A stretch of 15,437 nucleotides of DNA from Desulfobacterales bacterium CG23_combo_of_CG06-09_8_20_14_all_52_9 (GTDB lineage Bacteria; Desulfobacterota; Desulfobacteria; Desulfobacterales; UBA2156), in contig PCSF01000073.1 in the NCBI GenBank assembly GCA_002771315.1, positions 1 to 15,437 on the forward strand, given 5' to 3'. A program made the translations under genes and the position numbers. The notes below the pieces were generated by a model, which saw only the letters and a program-made list of their open reading frames with translations, was not told the origin of the DNA and did not search any database. Shown here in pieces: positions 6,881 through 14,199 of the stretch. The first letter of the stretch is position 1. Each line of letters begins with the position of its first letter.

Positions 6881-7360
6881 ATGCAAGCTTTGCAAAAAAA
6901 CATCCTGAAAAACAGGCCTTGCGAGCCCTTTATGGGAGAAGCCGGGTTTACCCTTATCGAACTGATGGTCGTCATCGTTATCCTGGGAATTCTTGCAACC
7001 CTGATTCTTCCAAAAATCATGGATCGTCCCGACGAGGCCAAGCAGCTCAGTGCGAAAATCCAGATCCAAAGTCTGGAAACCGCCTTGAAGATCTACAGGC
7101 TAGACAACGACGGGTATCCCACCACGGAACAGGGACTCACGGCCCTGGTGGAACCGCCCCAGACCGGCCTTCCTGCAAAGAAATGGCGTCAGGGCGGGTA
7201 TCTCGAGAAAGGGAAAGTACCCAGGGATCCCTGGGGGAACGATTTCATTTACTTAAGCCCGGGGGTGCATGGAGAATGCGACATCATTTCTTACGGTGCC
7301 GACGGAGTGCCCGAAGGTGAGGGAAAAAACAAGGATATCGCCAATTGGGAAATCGAATAG
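6881..7360 (+). CDS. gspG: Major pseudopilin GspG
   Basis: GspG is the main subunit of the T2SS pseudopilus, the periplasmic piston that pushes substrates through the secretin. The protein has 159 residues with a 22-residue leader ending G22|FTLIELMVVIVILGILA. GspO prepilin peptidase should cut after the Gly and methylate Phe; Glu+5 is present. The GspG-specific body follows: ALKIYRLDNDGYPTTEQGL, then VPRDPWGNDFIY, then SYGADGVPEGEGKNKDIANW, the calcium-site loop region. GAGGA (6871-6875) lies 5 bases before the ATG, favouring this start over the internal ATG at 6932, which would leave only a 5-residue leader. It lies 21 bases after gspF. Confidence 0.96.
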   Translation: MQALQKNILKNRPCEPFMGEAGFTLIELMVVIVILGILATLILPKIMDRPDEAKQLSAKIQIQSLETALKIYRLDNDGYPTTEQGLTALVEPPQTGLPAKKWRQGGYLEKGKVPRDPWGNDFIYLSPGVHGECDIISYGADGVPEGEGKNKDIANWEIE

Positions 7361-7838
7361 AGGCTTTTCCCTGGTTGAACTGGTGGTGGTTTTTGCCTTG
7401 ATCGGCCTGATGCTTGTTTTTGCAATCCCCCGATTTCAGCAAAAGCTGCTTCCGGAAGATTCCCGGAAAGTCGCCCGATGGATCATGGCACATACCGCGG
7501 CAGCCCGGACGCGTGCCGTCGCCGAACAGACCCAATTCATCCTGAATGTGGGAATCAGCGAAAATCGCCTGTGGATCACGGACAAGGCGATGTCTGAAGA
7601 AGCCGCCCTTGCCGCCAAAGAAAAAGCCCTGGTCCTGAATGAAAATGTTCGCATTCGGAAAGTGGAATACCCTGGAAAGACTGCTGTCGTTTCCGGAATT
7701 GCGGAAATCTCCTTTTATTCCGACGGCCATGCCGATCCGGCTTGGATTCAACTGAAAGATACAACCGAAGCGCCGGTTTTTCTTTTCATCGAGCCTTTTT
7801 TACCCCGGGTGAGATATCAAGATGCTAAAGTTGAATGA
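7317..7838 (+). CDS. gspH: Minor pseudopilin GspH
   Basis: This is a T2SS minor pseudopilin near the pseudopilus tip. The prepilin motif is NRG|FSLVELVVVFALIGLMLVFA with Glu+5 intact, followed by a GspH/FimT-type globular domain. The gene starts inside gspG. I chose GTG 7317 because GGAG (7304-7307) lies 9 bases upstream and gives a basic 16-residue leader (MREKTRISPIGKSNRG). An ATG at 7269 is also in frame but would overlap gspG by 92 bases and give a 32-residue leader. With the GTG the overlap is 44 bases, suggesting translational coupling. The protein has 173 residues from the chosen start. The family call is strong; the start is less sure. Confidence 0.88.
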   Translation: MREKTRISPIGKSNRGFSLVELVVVFALIGLMLVFAIPRFQQKLLPEDSRKVARWIMAHTAAARTRAVAEQTQFILNVGISENRLWITDKAMSEEAALAAKEKALVLNENVRIRKVEYPGKTAVVSGIAEISFYSDGHADPAWIQLKDTTEAPVFLFIEPFLPRVRYQDAKVE

Positions 7839-8220
7839 TTCCAATAATGCACCCCGGGGGTTCACACTCCTTGAAATCATGGTGGCCGTTTCCATCATCG
7901 CCATCGTCTCAACGGCTATCTACCAGCTGCATTTCTTTTCTCTTTCTGAAAGCCACAGGGCTCACCTGGAGGCCCAATGCCTCCTCCTGGCACAGAAAAA
8001 ACTCTCGGAAGTGGAGGGTTTTCATGGGGACACCCTAAACAGCGCTTCAGGAGATTTCGGAGAGGATTTTCCGGGGTTCAGATGGGAGTTGCAGGTTAAC
8101 GGAATTGAATCCGATATCCTTAAGGAAACCGGAAAAGATCTGAAACGGATCGATCTGAGGGTTTTTTCCGACCGATCATCGGTCCTTTATGCAATCCGTG
8201 TTTACCGTTTTTTTAGATAG
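7822..8220 (+). CDS. gspI: Minor pseudopilin GspI
   Basis: This is a T2SS minor pseudopilin. In the family it forms the tip complex with GspJ and GspK. The protein has 132 residues with a 13-residue leader ending APRG|FTLLEIMVAVSIIAIVSTAI; Glu+5 is present. The body has the GspI pattern: A-x-x-LAQKKLSEVE soon after the helix, then PGFRWELQV. The ATG overlaps the end of gspH by 17 bases, and the gene ends directly against gspJ (TAGATG). The H-I-J-K order is the normal minor-pseudopilin order. Confidence 0.93.
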   Translation: MLKLNDSNNAPRGFTLLEIMVAVSIIAIVSTAIYQLHFFSLSESHRAHLEAQCLLLAQKKLSEVEGFHGDTLNSASGDFGEDFPGFRWELQVNGIESDILKETGKDLKRIDLRVFSDRSSVLYAIRVYRFFR

Positions 8221-8985
8221 ATGAAAGAGACCAGCGACATGGCTCATCGCCGCATCTATGGAACACCCTCACACACCACGAGGATAAAACGTCATTTCTT
8301 TCCGGCCATCTATTCGGGAACCCGAGGATTTACCCTCATCGAGATTCTGCTGGCCTTTTTCATCTTCAGCATCGTCGCCGCTACGGTCTTCGGATCCTAT
8401 CGATCGGTCTTTTCCAGCGCCGAAACCGTCCTGCAGGTAGTTTCCGATGACGAAACGGGGCTTTCTTGCATGCACCGAATGGTTTTGGATCTGACTTCCA
8501 TCGTGTTTTCACTTCCGCCCCTTTACCGGGCCAACATGGTCAACAATGAACCCGATTTATACCGCCTCCTGGGAGAAAGGGAGTCAATCGGTGATCGGGA
8601 CTTTTCTTCCATCCGTTTTGCTTCTCTCGCGTATGTGCCGATGGGAGGAAGCCCCGTCGAGGCCGTATCCAAGATCCGCTATTTCGTCGAGGCTGCCGGA
8701 CCCAATGGCTTTGTTTTAAAACGCTCGGATGATGCTTATCCATTTTTCAAAGATTTTTCTCCTGAAACCGCCTATGTGATATGCGATCGAGTCCGATCGC
8801 TTACCATGACATTTTTTGACGAAAAAGGGGCCGCCTTCGACCGTTGGGATTCGGACTCCCCGGATTTCGGCCGGCTGACCCCGAGGGCCGTCCTTATTCG
8901 GCTCGAGGTCGGTAATAAAGCGGCTTTTCGGAGATTTGAAACCCGTGTAGCCTTCCCGTTGTTCAGAGACCGGATCGCCCAATGA
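8221..8985 (+). CDS. gspJ: Minor pseudopilin GspJ
   Basis: This is a T2SS minor pseudopilin, a tip-complex partner of GspI and GspK. The protein has 254 residues. The prepilin motif is GTRG|FTLIEILLAFFIFSIVAATV, with a long 36-residue leader from the first ATG. An in-frame ATG at 8239, with AAGAGA about 8 bases before it, would shorten the leader to 30 residues, so the start is uncertain. The body contains a GspJ-like stretch (DDETGLSCMHRMVLDL and later ISKIRYFVE-type strands) and ends with RVAFPLFRDR. Its stop overlaps the gspK start in an ATGA (8982-8985), indicating coupled translation. Confidence 0.91.
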   Translation: MKETSDMAHRRIYGTPSHTTRIKRHFFPAIYSGTRGFTLIEILLAFFIFSIVAATVFGSYRSVFSSAETVLQVVSDDETGLSCMHRMVLDLTSIVFSLPPLYRANMVNNEPDLYRLLGERESIGDRDFSSIRFASLAYVPMGGSPVEAVSKIRYFVEAAGPNGFVLKRSDDAYPFFKDFSPETAYVICDRVRSLTMTFFDEKGAAFDRWDSDSPDFGRLTPRAVLIRLEVGNKAAFRRFETRVAFPLFRDRIAQ

Positions 8986-10085
8986 AAAGAATGGATCCAA
9001 AGCAGAAGGCACTTTGCCGAAACATCAGGGGCTCCCGCGGGATGGCTCTTTTATTGACCCTCGGCGTGATCGCCCTGATCATCTCTACGGTCATGTTCAT
9101 TCACAAGCGCGTCCGTGACGCCCGAGTCCTGCCTGTAGCTATTAATCATCGCATGATACTCCTTTACATGGCATCCTCCGGAATCCATGCCGGCATGGCG
9201 GTACTGACCCAGGATAAGGCAAGTTCAGACATCGATTCCATCCAGGAGGCATGGGCCGACCCCGCATATTTAAAAAAAGTTTCTGAAGCCATTCCCTTCG
9301 AATCCGGGGAAGTGTCTCTGGTCATCAGCGACGAACTCGGGAAGATCCAGATTAACGCCCTGGTTAAACAACCCGAAGGCCAAAGCTTCAATGACGTCCA
9401 GAAGCGTCTATGGGACAGGTTGCTCCTTTATTTTAAAGATCAACTCAAAGAGCGGGACATCGACTTTCAGCCGGCAACTATCATCGCCGCCATTAAAGAC
9501 TGGATGGATGCCGGGGATGGGGATACCATCACCGGTTTGGGAGGCGCCGAATCCGACTATTACCAGAGCCTCAATCCGCCCTATTCCTGCAAAAACGGCC
9601 CGATAACCCACCTTGGCGAACTCGCCTTCATTAAAGGGATTTCTCCCGATCTCTTCACAGCTCTGGGAGGAACCGCCGGACTCTCCAAGTATCTTTCGGT
9701 TCATGGCGTTTCTCCGTCGAGCGGTACCGCACCCGAATTCAAAGGAAAAATCAACATCAACACTGCCGATCTCCCTGTCCTGGCCGCCCTGCTTCCCATT
9801 GGAGAAGAGGGGCTGGCCCAGGCCATCTACGACTTTCGGGGGGATCGGACGGAAAATACATTCGTTCATGATCTTTCCGATCCGAATTGGTACAAACAGG
9901 CTCCGGGTTGCAATCATCTTCGGATCGATCCCGAACTAATCACCCTCTCAAGCGACCTCTTCCGGATCGAAGCGATCGCTTCTATAGGAGCAGCAAAACT
10001 TACCGTTGTCACCATAGTGGCCAGGGGGAAAAAGGAGGGAACGAAACAGTGGGCCTGTAAGGTGTTGAGTTGGCATGTCATATGA
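8982..10085 (+). CDS. gspK: Minor pseudopilin GspK
   Basis: This is the largest pseudopilin and caps the tip of the T2SS pseudopilus. The protein has 367 residues. A basic 20-residue leader ends GSRG|MALLLTLGVIALIISTVMF. Position +5 is not Glu, which is the known GspK exception. The long periplasmic body contains the family signatures: DELGKIQINAL after the N-terminal helix, then AAIKDWMDAGDG, then a helix-hairpin-helix-like segment INTADLPVLAALLP and a YSCKNGP-type loop. The stop codon lies at the edge of the foldback repeat that separates this gene from gspL. Confidence 0.94.
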   Translation: MKRMDPKQKALCRNIRGSRGMALLLTLGVIALIISTVMFIHKRVRDARVLPVAINHRMILLYMASSGIHAGMAVLTQDKASSDIDSIQEAWADPAYLKKVSEAIPFESGEVSLVISDELGKIQINALVKQPEGQSFNDVQKRLWDRLLLYFKDQLKERDIDFQPATIIAAIKDWMDAGDGDTITGLGGAESDYYQSLNPPYSCKNGPITHLGELAFIKGISPDLFTALGGTAGLSKYLSVHGVSPSSGTAPEFKGKININTADLPVLAALLPIGEEGLAQAIYDFRGDRTENTFVHDLSDPNWYKQAPGCNHLRIDPELITLSSDLFRIEAIASIGAAKLTVVTIVARGKKEGTKQWACKVLSWHVI

Positions 10086-10286
10086 AGTATGATGGCTTCG
10101 TAAAAAGCTTTTGCAAGCGAGATTGGAGCATTTTCGGAAAAAGAGATGCGAACGGCTGAGCGTTAATAATTTCAAGCTGTTTGAGGTGCTTGCGCCGAGT
10201 TCTTGAAATTTAGAGAAGCCGTGAGCATCTCCCGAAAATGATCACGAAGCGAGCAAAAATAGCTTTTTACGATTTCGTCAAGTATG
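10085..10286. mobile_element. MITE-like foldback repeat flanked by a 7-bp direct repeat
   Basis: The 188 bases at 10092-10279 form nested inverted repeats, outermost first. TCGTAAAAAGCT (10098-10109) pairs with 10261-10272, CATTTTCGG (10129-10137) with 10232-10240, GAGATGC (10143-10149) with 10225-10231, ACGGCT (10152-10157) with 10217-10222, and AATTTCAAG (10168-10176) with 10202-10210. AAGTATG occurs at 10085-10091 and 10280-10286, just outside, like a target-site duplication; the left copy begins on the last base of the gspK stop. There is no ORF inside. This fits a non-autonomous palindromic element inserted in the operon. It could also be an RNA structure with a role in expression. Whether it is repeated in the genome cannot be seen here. 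Confidence 0.65.
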
Positions 10287-10348
10287 GTAAGCGCGACAAG
10301 TGATGGTATTCGAAACGGCATTGACAATTTTCAGTAAAAGGGTGGGTG

Positions 10349-11803
10349 ATGCCTCAAAAGACCCTCGGAATCGACATCGGAAACGTCGGGATTTCCGCGC
10401 TGCTGCTTGAAAGCGGAATCTCCGGCCACCGAATCGGAGGGTATAAATATATCCCCTTCTCCGATTCACAACCCGATGATGACGCCATCACCTCTGCATT
10501 GAAAAGCGCCGTCGATGGTATGCCGATGGCCGGAGCCCGTTGCGTGGCATCCATTCCCGCCCGTCACGTCTATTTCCGGAATCTTCGCCTCCCGTCGTTT
10601 GAGGCAAAAAAAATAAGGCCCATTCTCCTTTTTGAACTGGAACCGCTGCTCCCGTTTCCCGTGGGAGATCTGATCACCGACTTCAGCCTTTTTTCGGATT
10701 CTCAAAATCCCGATCAAACCGACATCGTCACAGCTACCACTCAAAAAGCGGAATTGTCGAGATGGCTTGACATTTTTAAATCCGCAGGCCTCGAACCGGA
10801 AACAGTCACCTTCGAGGGATACGCCATGGCACGCTGCCTGGCGGAAATGACCCAGGTGCCTGACGATTGGATACTGGCGCATGTCGATAAGAATACGGCC
10901 ACTCTCTTCGTTTTCCATTCCGGGCAACTGGCTTTCATCCGGTATACTTCGATACCTTCAGAGAAAACACTCTTAGAAGACGCCCTTTCTTCCGTCGTCC
11001 ATCAAACGATCTGGGCCTTTGAAAATGTTTTTTCTTTTGATTATCAACCTAAAACCGTAAAATTTAACTTTAAAACGGAAAATGGGAATCCGGAACTTTT
11101 TAGCGCACTTGAAAAGATGCTCAAAATTCCGGCAAAGCCCGTCGACTTTGCCCAAGGAATGAAATCAAAAAAAAATCCTTTCCAGGATCTGCCGAAGGAC
11201 TCGGTCGGAATCAATTCCGCACTTTCCCTTTCACTGATGAAAAGTCAGCAAATACGCGGGATAAATTTCCTTCAGGAAGCCTTTTCCCCCAAGACGCGGT
11301 TTGCTGAATATCAATCTGATTTTTTCAAAACAGGATTGATTTTCCTGGCCGCTCTGATCCTGGCAGGTACCTATTTATTTATGGACATGCGTTCCATGGC
11401 GGAGAAAGTATCCCGATTGAACGCACACATGACCCAGACGTTTCAAAGCGCCTTCCCTGAAGAAAAGATCATTGTTGACCCGATAGCTCAGATGAAGGTC
11501 AAAATTGAAGAGTTGAAAAAACGATCGTTTCCAATCGAAAGAAAAGGCCCCTGGATAAAACGGATTGACCTTTTAAAAGAAATCAGCGCGCGGGTCCCGA
11601 CACAAATGGATGTGAATATTTTAAAATTGACGACTGGGGATGAGGATCTCGTGATGACCGGGAATACCGATACCTTCAATACGGTCAACGACATGAAGAG
11701 TCAGCTTGAGGGATGCCCTTTGTTTAAGGAAATCACCATCAGTTCCACGAACCTGAACCGCTCCGGAAACCGCGTGGATTTCGTCTTGACGATTCGATTT
11801 TAA
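10349..11803 (+). CDS. gspL: Type II secretion system assembly protein GspL
   Basis: GspL is a bitopic inner-membrane protein. Its cytoplasmic actin-like domain recruits the GspE ATPase, and its periplasmic part pairs with GspM. The protein has 484 residues. The N-terminus KTLGIDIGNVGISALLLE has the phosphate-1-like motif of the PilM/GspL actin fold, and the cytoplasmic region spans about 1-320. One membrane segment (about 326-346, GLIFLAALILAGTYLFMDM) leads to a periplasmic domain with a coiled-coil-like stretch and a small alpha/beta fold (about 400-484, with NILKLTTGDEDLVMTG). AAAAGGGTGG (10336-10345) supports ATG 10349; the adjoining GTG at 10346 is possible. A 263-base gap holding the foldback repeat separates it from gspK. 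Confidence 0.9.
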   Translation: MPQKTLGIDIGNVGISALLLESGISGHRIGGYKYIPFSDSQPDDDAITSALKSAVDGMPMAGARCVASIPARHVYFRNLRLPSFEAKKIRPILLFELEPLLPFPVGDLITDFSLFSDSQNPDQTDIVTATTQKAELSRWLDIFKSAGLEPETVTFEGYAMARCLAEMTQVPDDWILAHVDKNTATLFVFHSGQLAFIRYTSIPSEKTLLEDALSSVVHQTIWAFENVFSFDYQPKTVKFNFKTENGNPELFSALEKMLKIPAKPVDFAQGMKSKKNPFQDLPKDSVGINSALSLSLMKSQQIRGINFLQEAFSPKTRFAEYQSDFFKTGLIFLAALILAGTYLFMDMRSMAEKVSRLNAHMTQTFQSAFPEEKIIVDPIAQMKVKIEELKKRSFPIERKGPWIKRIDLLKEISARVPTQMDVNILKLTTGDEDLVMTGNTDTFNTVNDMKSQLEGCPLFKEITISSTNLNRSGNRVDFVLTIRF

Positions 11804-11864
11804 ACGCTCGTAAGCTATTCCGGGCCTGGGCCCAACCGAAGCACGGACAGATGCGACCTATAAA

Positions 11865-12413
11865 ATGGACCTTATAAAAAGCCTCAATCGATTGAACCTG
11901 ACACCCAGGGAAAGACTCGGGATCGGTGCAGCCATCGGCGCCATCTTTCTTTTTCTGGTCTTGAAACTGCTGATTTTTCCTTTTTGGGATGCGCGTCATC
12001 GGATGCAAAGAAATATTTCTTCTAAGCAGGCTATGGTCCAGGAGATGCAAAAACTCCAAGGGGAATATCGCATTGCTGCAGACCGGTCCAAGACTGTCTC
12101 AAAACGCATGGATGGACGACGGAAAGGATTTACGCTGTTCAGCTTCATGGAAGATGCCGCCGGCAAGTCCGGGATCAAGAGCAAAATTGCTTACATGAAG
12201 CCTTCGGTGCAATCCATCAAGGATTCAACTTTGAAACAATCTTCCATAGAGATGAAACTTGAATCGATTACATCCGAAGAACTGGTCGATTACTTGTACA
12301 ACATCGAAACGCGTGATCCTCTGATCTTCGTCAGACGCCTTTCCCTTTTTAAATCCAGCGGCTCAGACGGAAGCATTCAAGCCGTACTACAGGTGGAAAC
12401 GATTGAAAGATAA
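11865..12413 (+). CDS. gspM: Type II secretion system protein GspM
   Basis: GspM is a bitopic inner-membrane partner that stabilises GspL. The protein has 182 residues with a short cytoplasmic N-terminus (LNRLNLTPRERLGIG) and one membrane helix at about 18-41. A coiled-coil-like segment follows (about 45-85, rich in Gln, Lys and Arg), then a small ferredoxin-like domain with DYLYNIETRDPLIFVRRL. Position between gspL and gspN and this layout identify it, since GspM sequences are poorly conserved. I see no Shine-Dalgarno site before the ATG and a 61-base gap after gspL. Confidence 0.87.
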   Translation: MDLIKSLNRLNLTPRERLGIGAAIGAIFLFLVLKLLIFPFWDARHRMQRNISSKQAMVQEMQKLQGEYRIAADRSKTVSKRMDGRRKGFTLFSFMEDAAGKSGIKSKIAYMKPSVQSIKDSTLKQSSIEMKLESITSEELVDYLYNIETRDPLIFVRRLSLFKSSGSDGSIQAVLQVETIER

Positions 12414-12443
12414 TCGTATCAATATAAGGCCGGCATTTCGATC

Positions 12444-13319
12444 ATGAAGTCAATCTGGAAGTGGACCCTCTTTGGTGGTTATACTCTGATCACCATCGTT
12501 CTTTTCCTGTATCTTCTTTTTCCGGAAGAAACGATCAAAGAATATGCCCAAAACAGGGTGATACAGATGCAGCCGGATCTTTCCGTTACAATCGATACCG
12601 TACGTCCCTCTTTCCCGCCGGGATTACGCTTCAAGGCTGTGTCCCTTCAACATGCCGGAAAACCACTGTTGGCCTTTAGCAACATCCGGTTTTCACCGGA
12701 GCTTTCAACGCTTTTCACCAAAAATCCGGCCTATAGATTCCTGGCAGCCGCCTATGACGGGAGCATTAAAGGCCGCATTCGAGAATATCCGGACGCCTCG
12801 GATGCACACCTTTCAGCCCATGCCCGCATCCAGGACATCGATATCGGAAAACTTTTCGTTTCCAAAACACTTTCCAAGTTCTCTATCGGGGGAAGGCTCA
12901 ACGGGGAAATTCTTTTAAACAAAGACCATAAGGAGCAAGTCGATGTCAACGCCCAACTCGAGATCGAAGAGGCAACAGTCGAATTGGACGCCCCCCTGAT
13001 TTTTCTGAAAACCCTTTCTTTTAAAAAAATCCAGACGGACTTGAAAATGCGCAGCCGGACTCTGATCATTCGTCAGTTGTCGGTTAAAGGACCCCAAATG
13101 GATGGACGCATTTCCGGTTCTATTTTTTTAAGTGGCGACTTGAAGCAAAGCGTCTTGAACCTGACCGGGAAAATTAAGCCCAACCATCTTCTTTTGGCCG
13201 CAATCGGGAAAGGATTTCAATCCCTTCTCTCTTCCGCGATGAAAAGGGAGCAGGACGGCATTTCTTTTCGGATCAACGGGACCATCGAAAAACCGGCTTT
13301 TTCCTTTACACCTTCCTGA
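12444..13319 (+). CDS. gspN: Type II secretion system protein GspN (AsmA-like accessory)
   Basis: GspN is a less common T2SS component of uncertain function. It is anchored in the inner membrane with a periplasmic domain distantly related to AsmA-type proteins. The protein has 291 residues with an N-terminal membrane segment (about 8-27, FGGYTLITIVLFLYLLFP) and then a beta-rich body. Repeated amphipathic strands such as LRFKAVSLQHAGKPLLAFSN, GRLNGEILLN and GRISGSIFLSGDL resemble the DUF3971/AsmA style. It sits between gspM and gspC with only 3 bases before the next ATG. Assignment rests on layout and position; the mechanism is unknown. Confidence 0.85.
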   Translation: MKSIWKWTLFGGYTLITIVLFLYLLFPEETIKEYAQNRVIQMQPDLSVTIDTVRPSFPPGLRFKAVSLQHAGKPLLAFSNIRFSPELSTLFTKNPAYRFLAAAYDGSIKGRIREYPDASDAHLSAHARIQDIDIGKLFVSKTLSKFSIGGRLNGEILLNKDHKEQVDVNAQLEIEEATVELDAPLIFLKTLSFKKIQTDLKMRSRTLIIRQLSVKGPQMDGRISGSIFLSGDLKQSVLNLTGKIKPNHLLLAAIGKGFQSLLSSAMKREQDGISFRINGTIEKPAFSFTPS

Positions 13320-13322
13320 AAG

Positions 13323-14177
13323 ATGGGACGCATGAAACGATATTTTAATCTGCTGAATCTGATCGGTATCACCGTCGCCGTCTTTTTCGTCGTCAAGATC
13401 TTTTACATCTGGGTCACCCAAGACCTGACCGTTATCTCCTCACCACGGGGATATTCCGAAACAACAATGGATGTTGAAAAAACATCTCCACCGCCATCCG
13501 ATTATCAAAGCATCCTCAAACGCAACCTTTTTAAGACGGTTTCAAAGGGTATCCCCGGTTCCAGCTCCACCGCGACACCCATCGGGGCGCCCCTACCCGT
13601 CCAGCTGAATGTGAAACTCTGGGGAACGGTCACATTTGCAGACGGCAATGGATTTGCCGTCATCGAAGATGTCCCGGCAAGAAGGCAGGACCTTTTCACA
13701 GCGGGGAAAAAGATTCAAAATGCAACGCTCAAAGAAATCCTGCGGGACCGGGTGATCTTGAGCGTCGACGGCAAAGACCAAGTTCTCAACATGGAAGATC
13801 CGAAAAGCCTTCCGGAAAGGGTCCAGCCGATTCCCGTATCCGCCCCGCAAAGTTCGTCGCAAAAGATCGCCCTTTCCCGGTTGCAAATCGATGATGCCGT
13901 TCAGAACATCAATGAGCTCATGACACAGATCAAGATTCGACCCCATTTCCTGGAAGGAAAGCCCGACGGCCTTGTCGTAGGTGCAATTGTGCCAAACTCC
14001 ATCTTCAGCAGAATGGGCCTTCAAAACGGCGACATCATCGCGGGCATCAACGGAGAAAAAATTCTATCGGTGGATGATGCCCTCAAACTGTATCAGGGCA
14101 TCAAATCCGGAAGCAGCGTGAACATCGAACTCAACCGGGCGGGGAAAACGGAAACTCTGATGTACCAGATCGAATAG
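13323..14177 (+). CDS. gspC: Type II secretion system protein GspC with PDZ domain
   Basis: GspC is the inner-membrane protein that contacts the N0 domain of the secretin GspD and is thought to help select substrates. The protein has 284 residues with one membrane segment (about 7-31). The homology-region domain (about 58-160) contains YQSILKRNLFK and VQLNVKLWGTV, then FAVIEDVPARRQDLFTAGK. A C-terminal PDZ domain (about 205-283) contains GLVVGAIVPNSIFSRMGLQN, GDIIAGINGE and SVNIELNRAGKTE. Two ATGs compete (13323 and 13332); the second has GGGA just upstream. In many T2SS loci gspC comes first; here it follows gspN and precedes gspD, so its partner is adjacent. Confidence 0.92.
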   Translation: MGRMKRYFNLLNLIGITVAVFFVVKIFYIWVTQDLTVISSPRGYSETTMDVEKTSPPPSDYQSILKRNLFKTVSKGIPGSSSTATPIGAPLPVQLNVKLWGTVTFADGNGFAVIEDVPARRQDLFTAGKKIQNATLKEILRDRVILSVDGKDQVLNMEDPKSLPERVQPIPVSAPQSSSQKIALSRLQIDDAVQNINELMTQIKIRPHFLEGKPDGLVVGAIVPNSIFSRMGLQNGDIIAGINGEKILSVDDALKLYQGIKSGSSVNIELNRAGKTETLMYQIE

Positions 14178-14199
14178 AAATACCAAAAAGGATTACCCT

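Noticed and set aside
10321..10326. A consensus TTGACA before gspL as an operon-internal promoter
   Set aside because: No -10-like hexamer follows; the region 17 bases on is the GC-rich gspL ribosome binding site.
11822..11833. GGGCCTGGGCCC palindrome between gspL and gspM
   Set aside because: The loop would be only 2 bases and no T-run follows, so it cannot act as a normal hairpin terminator.
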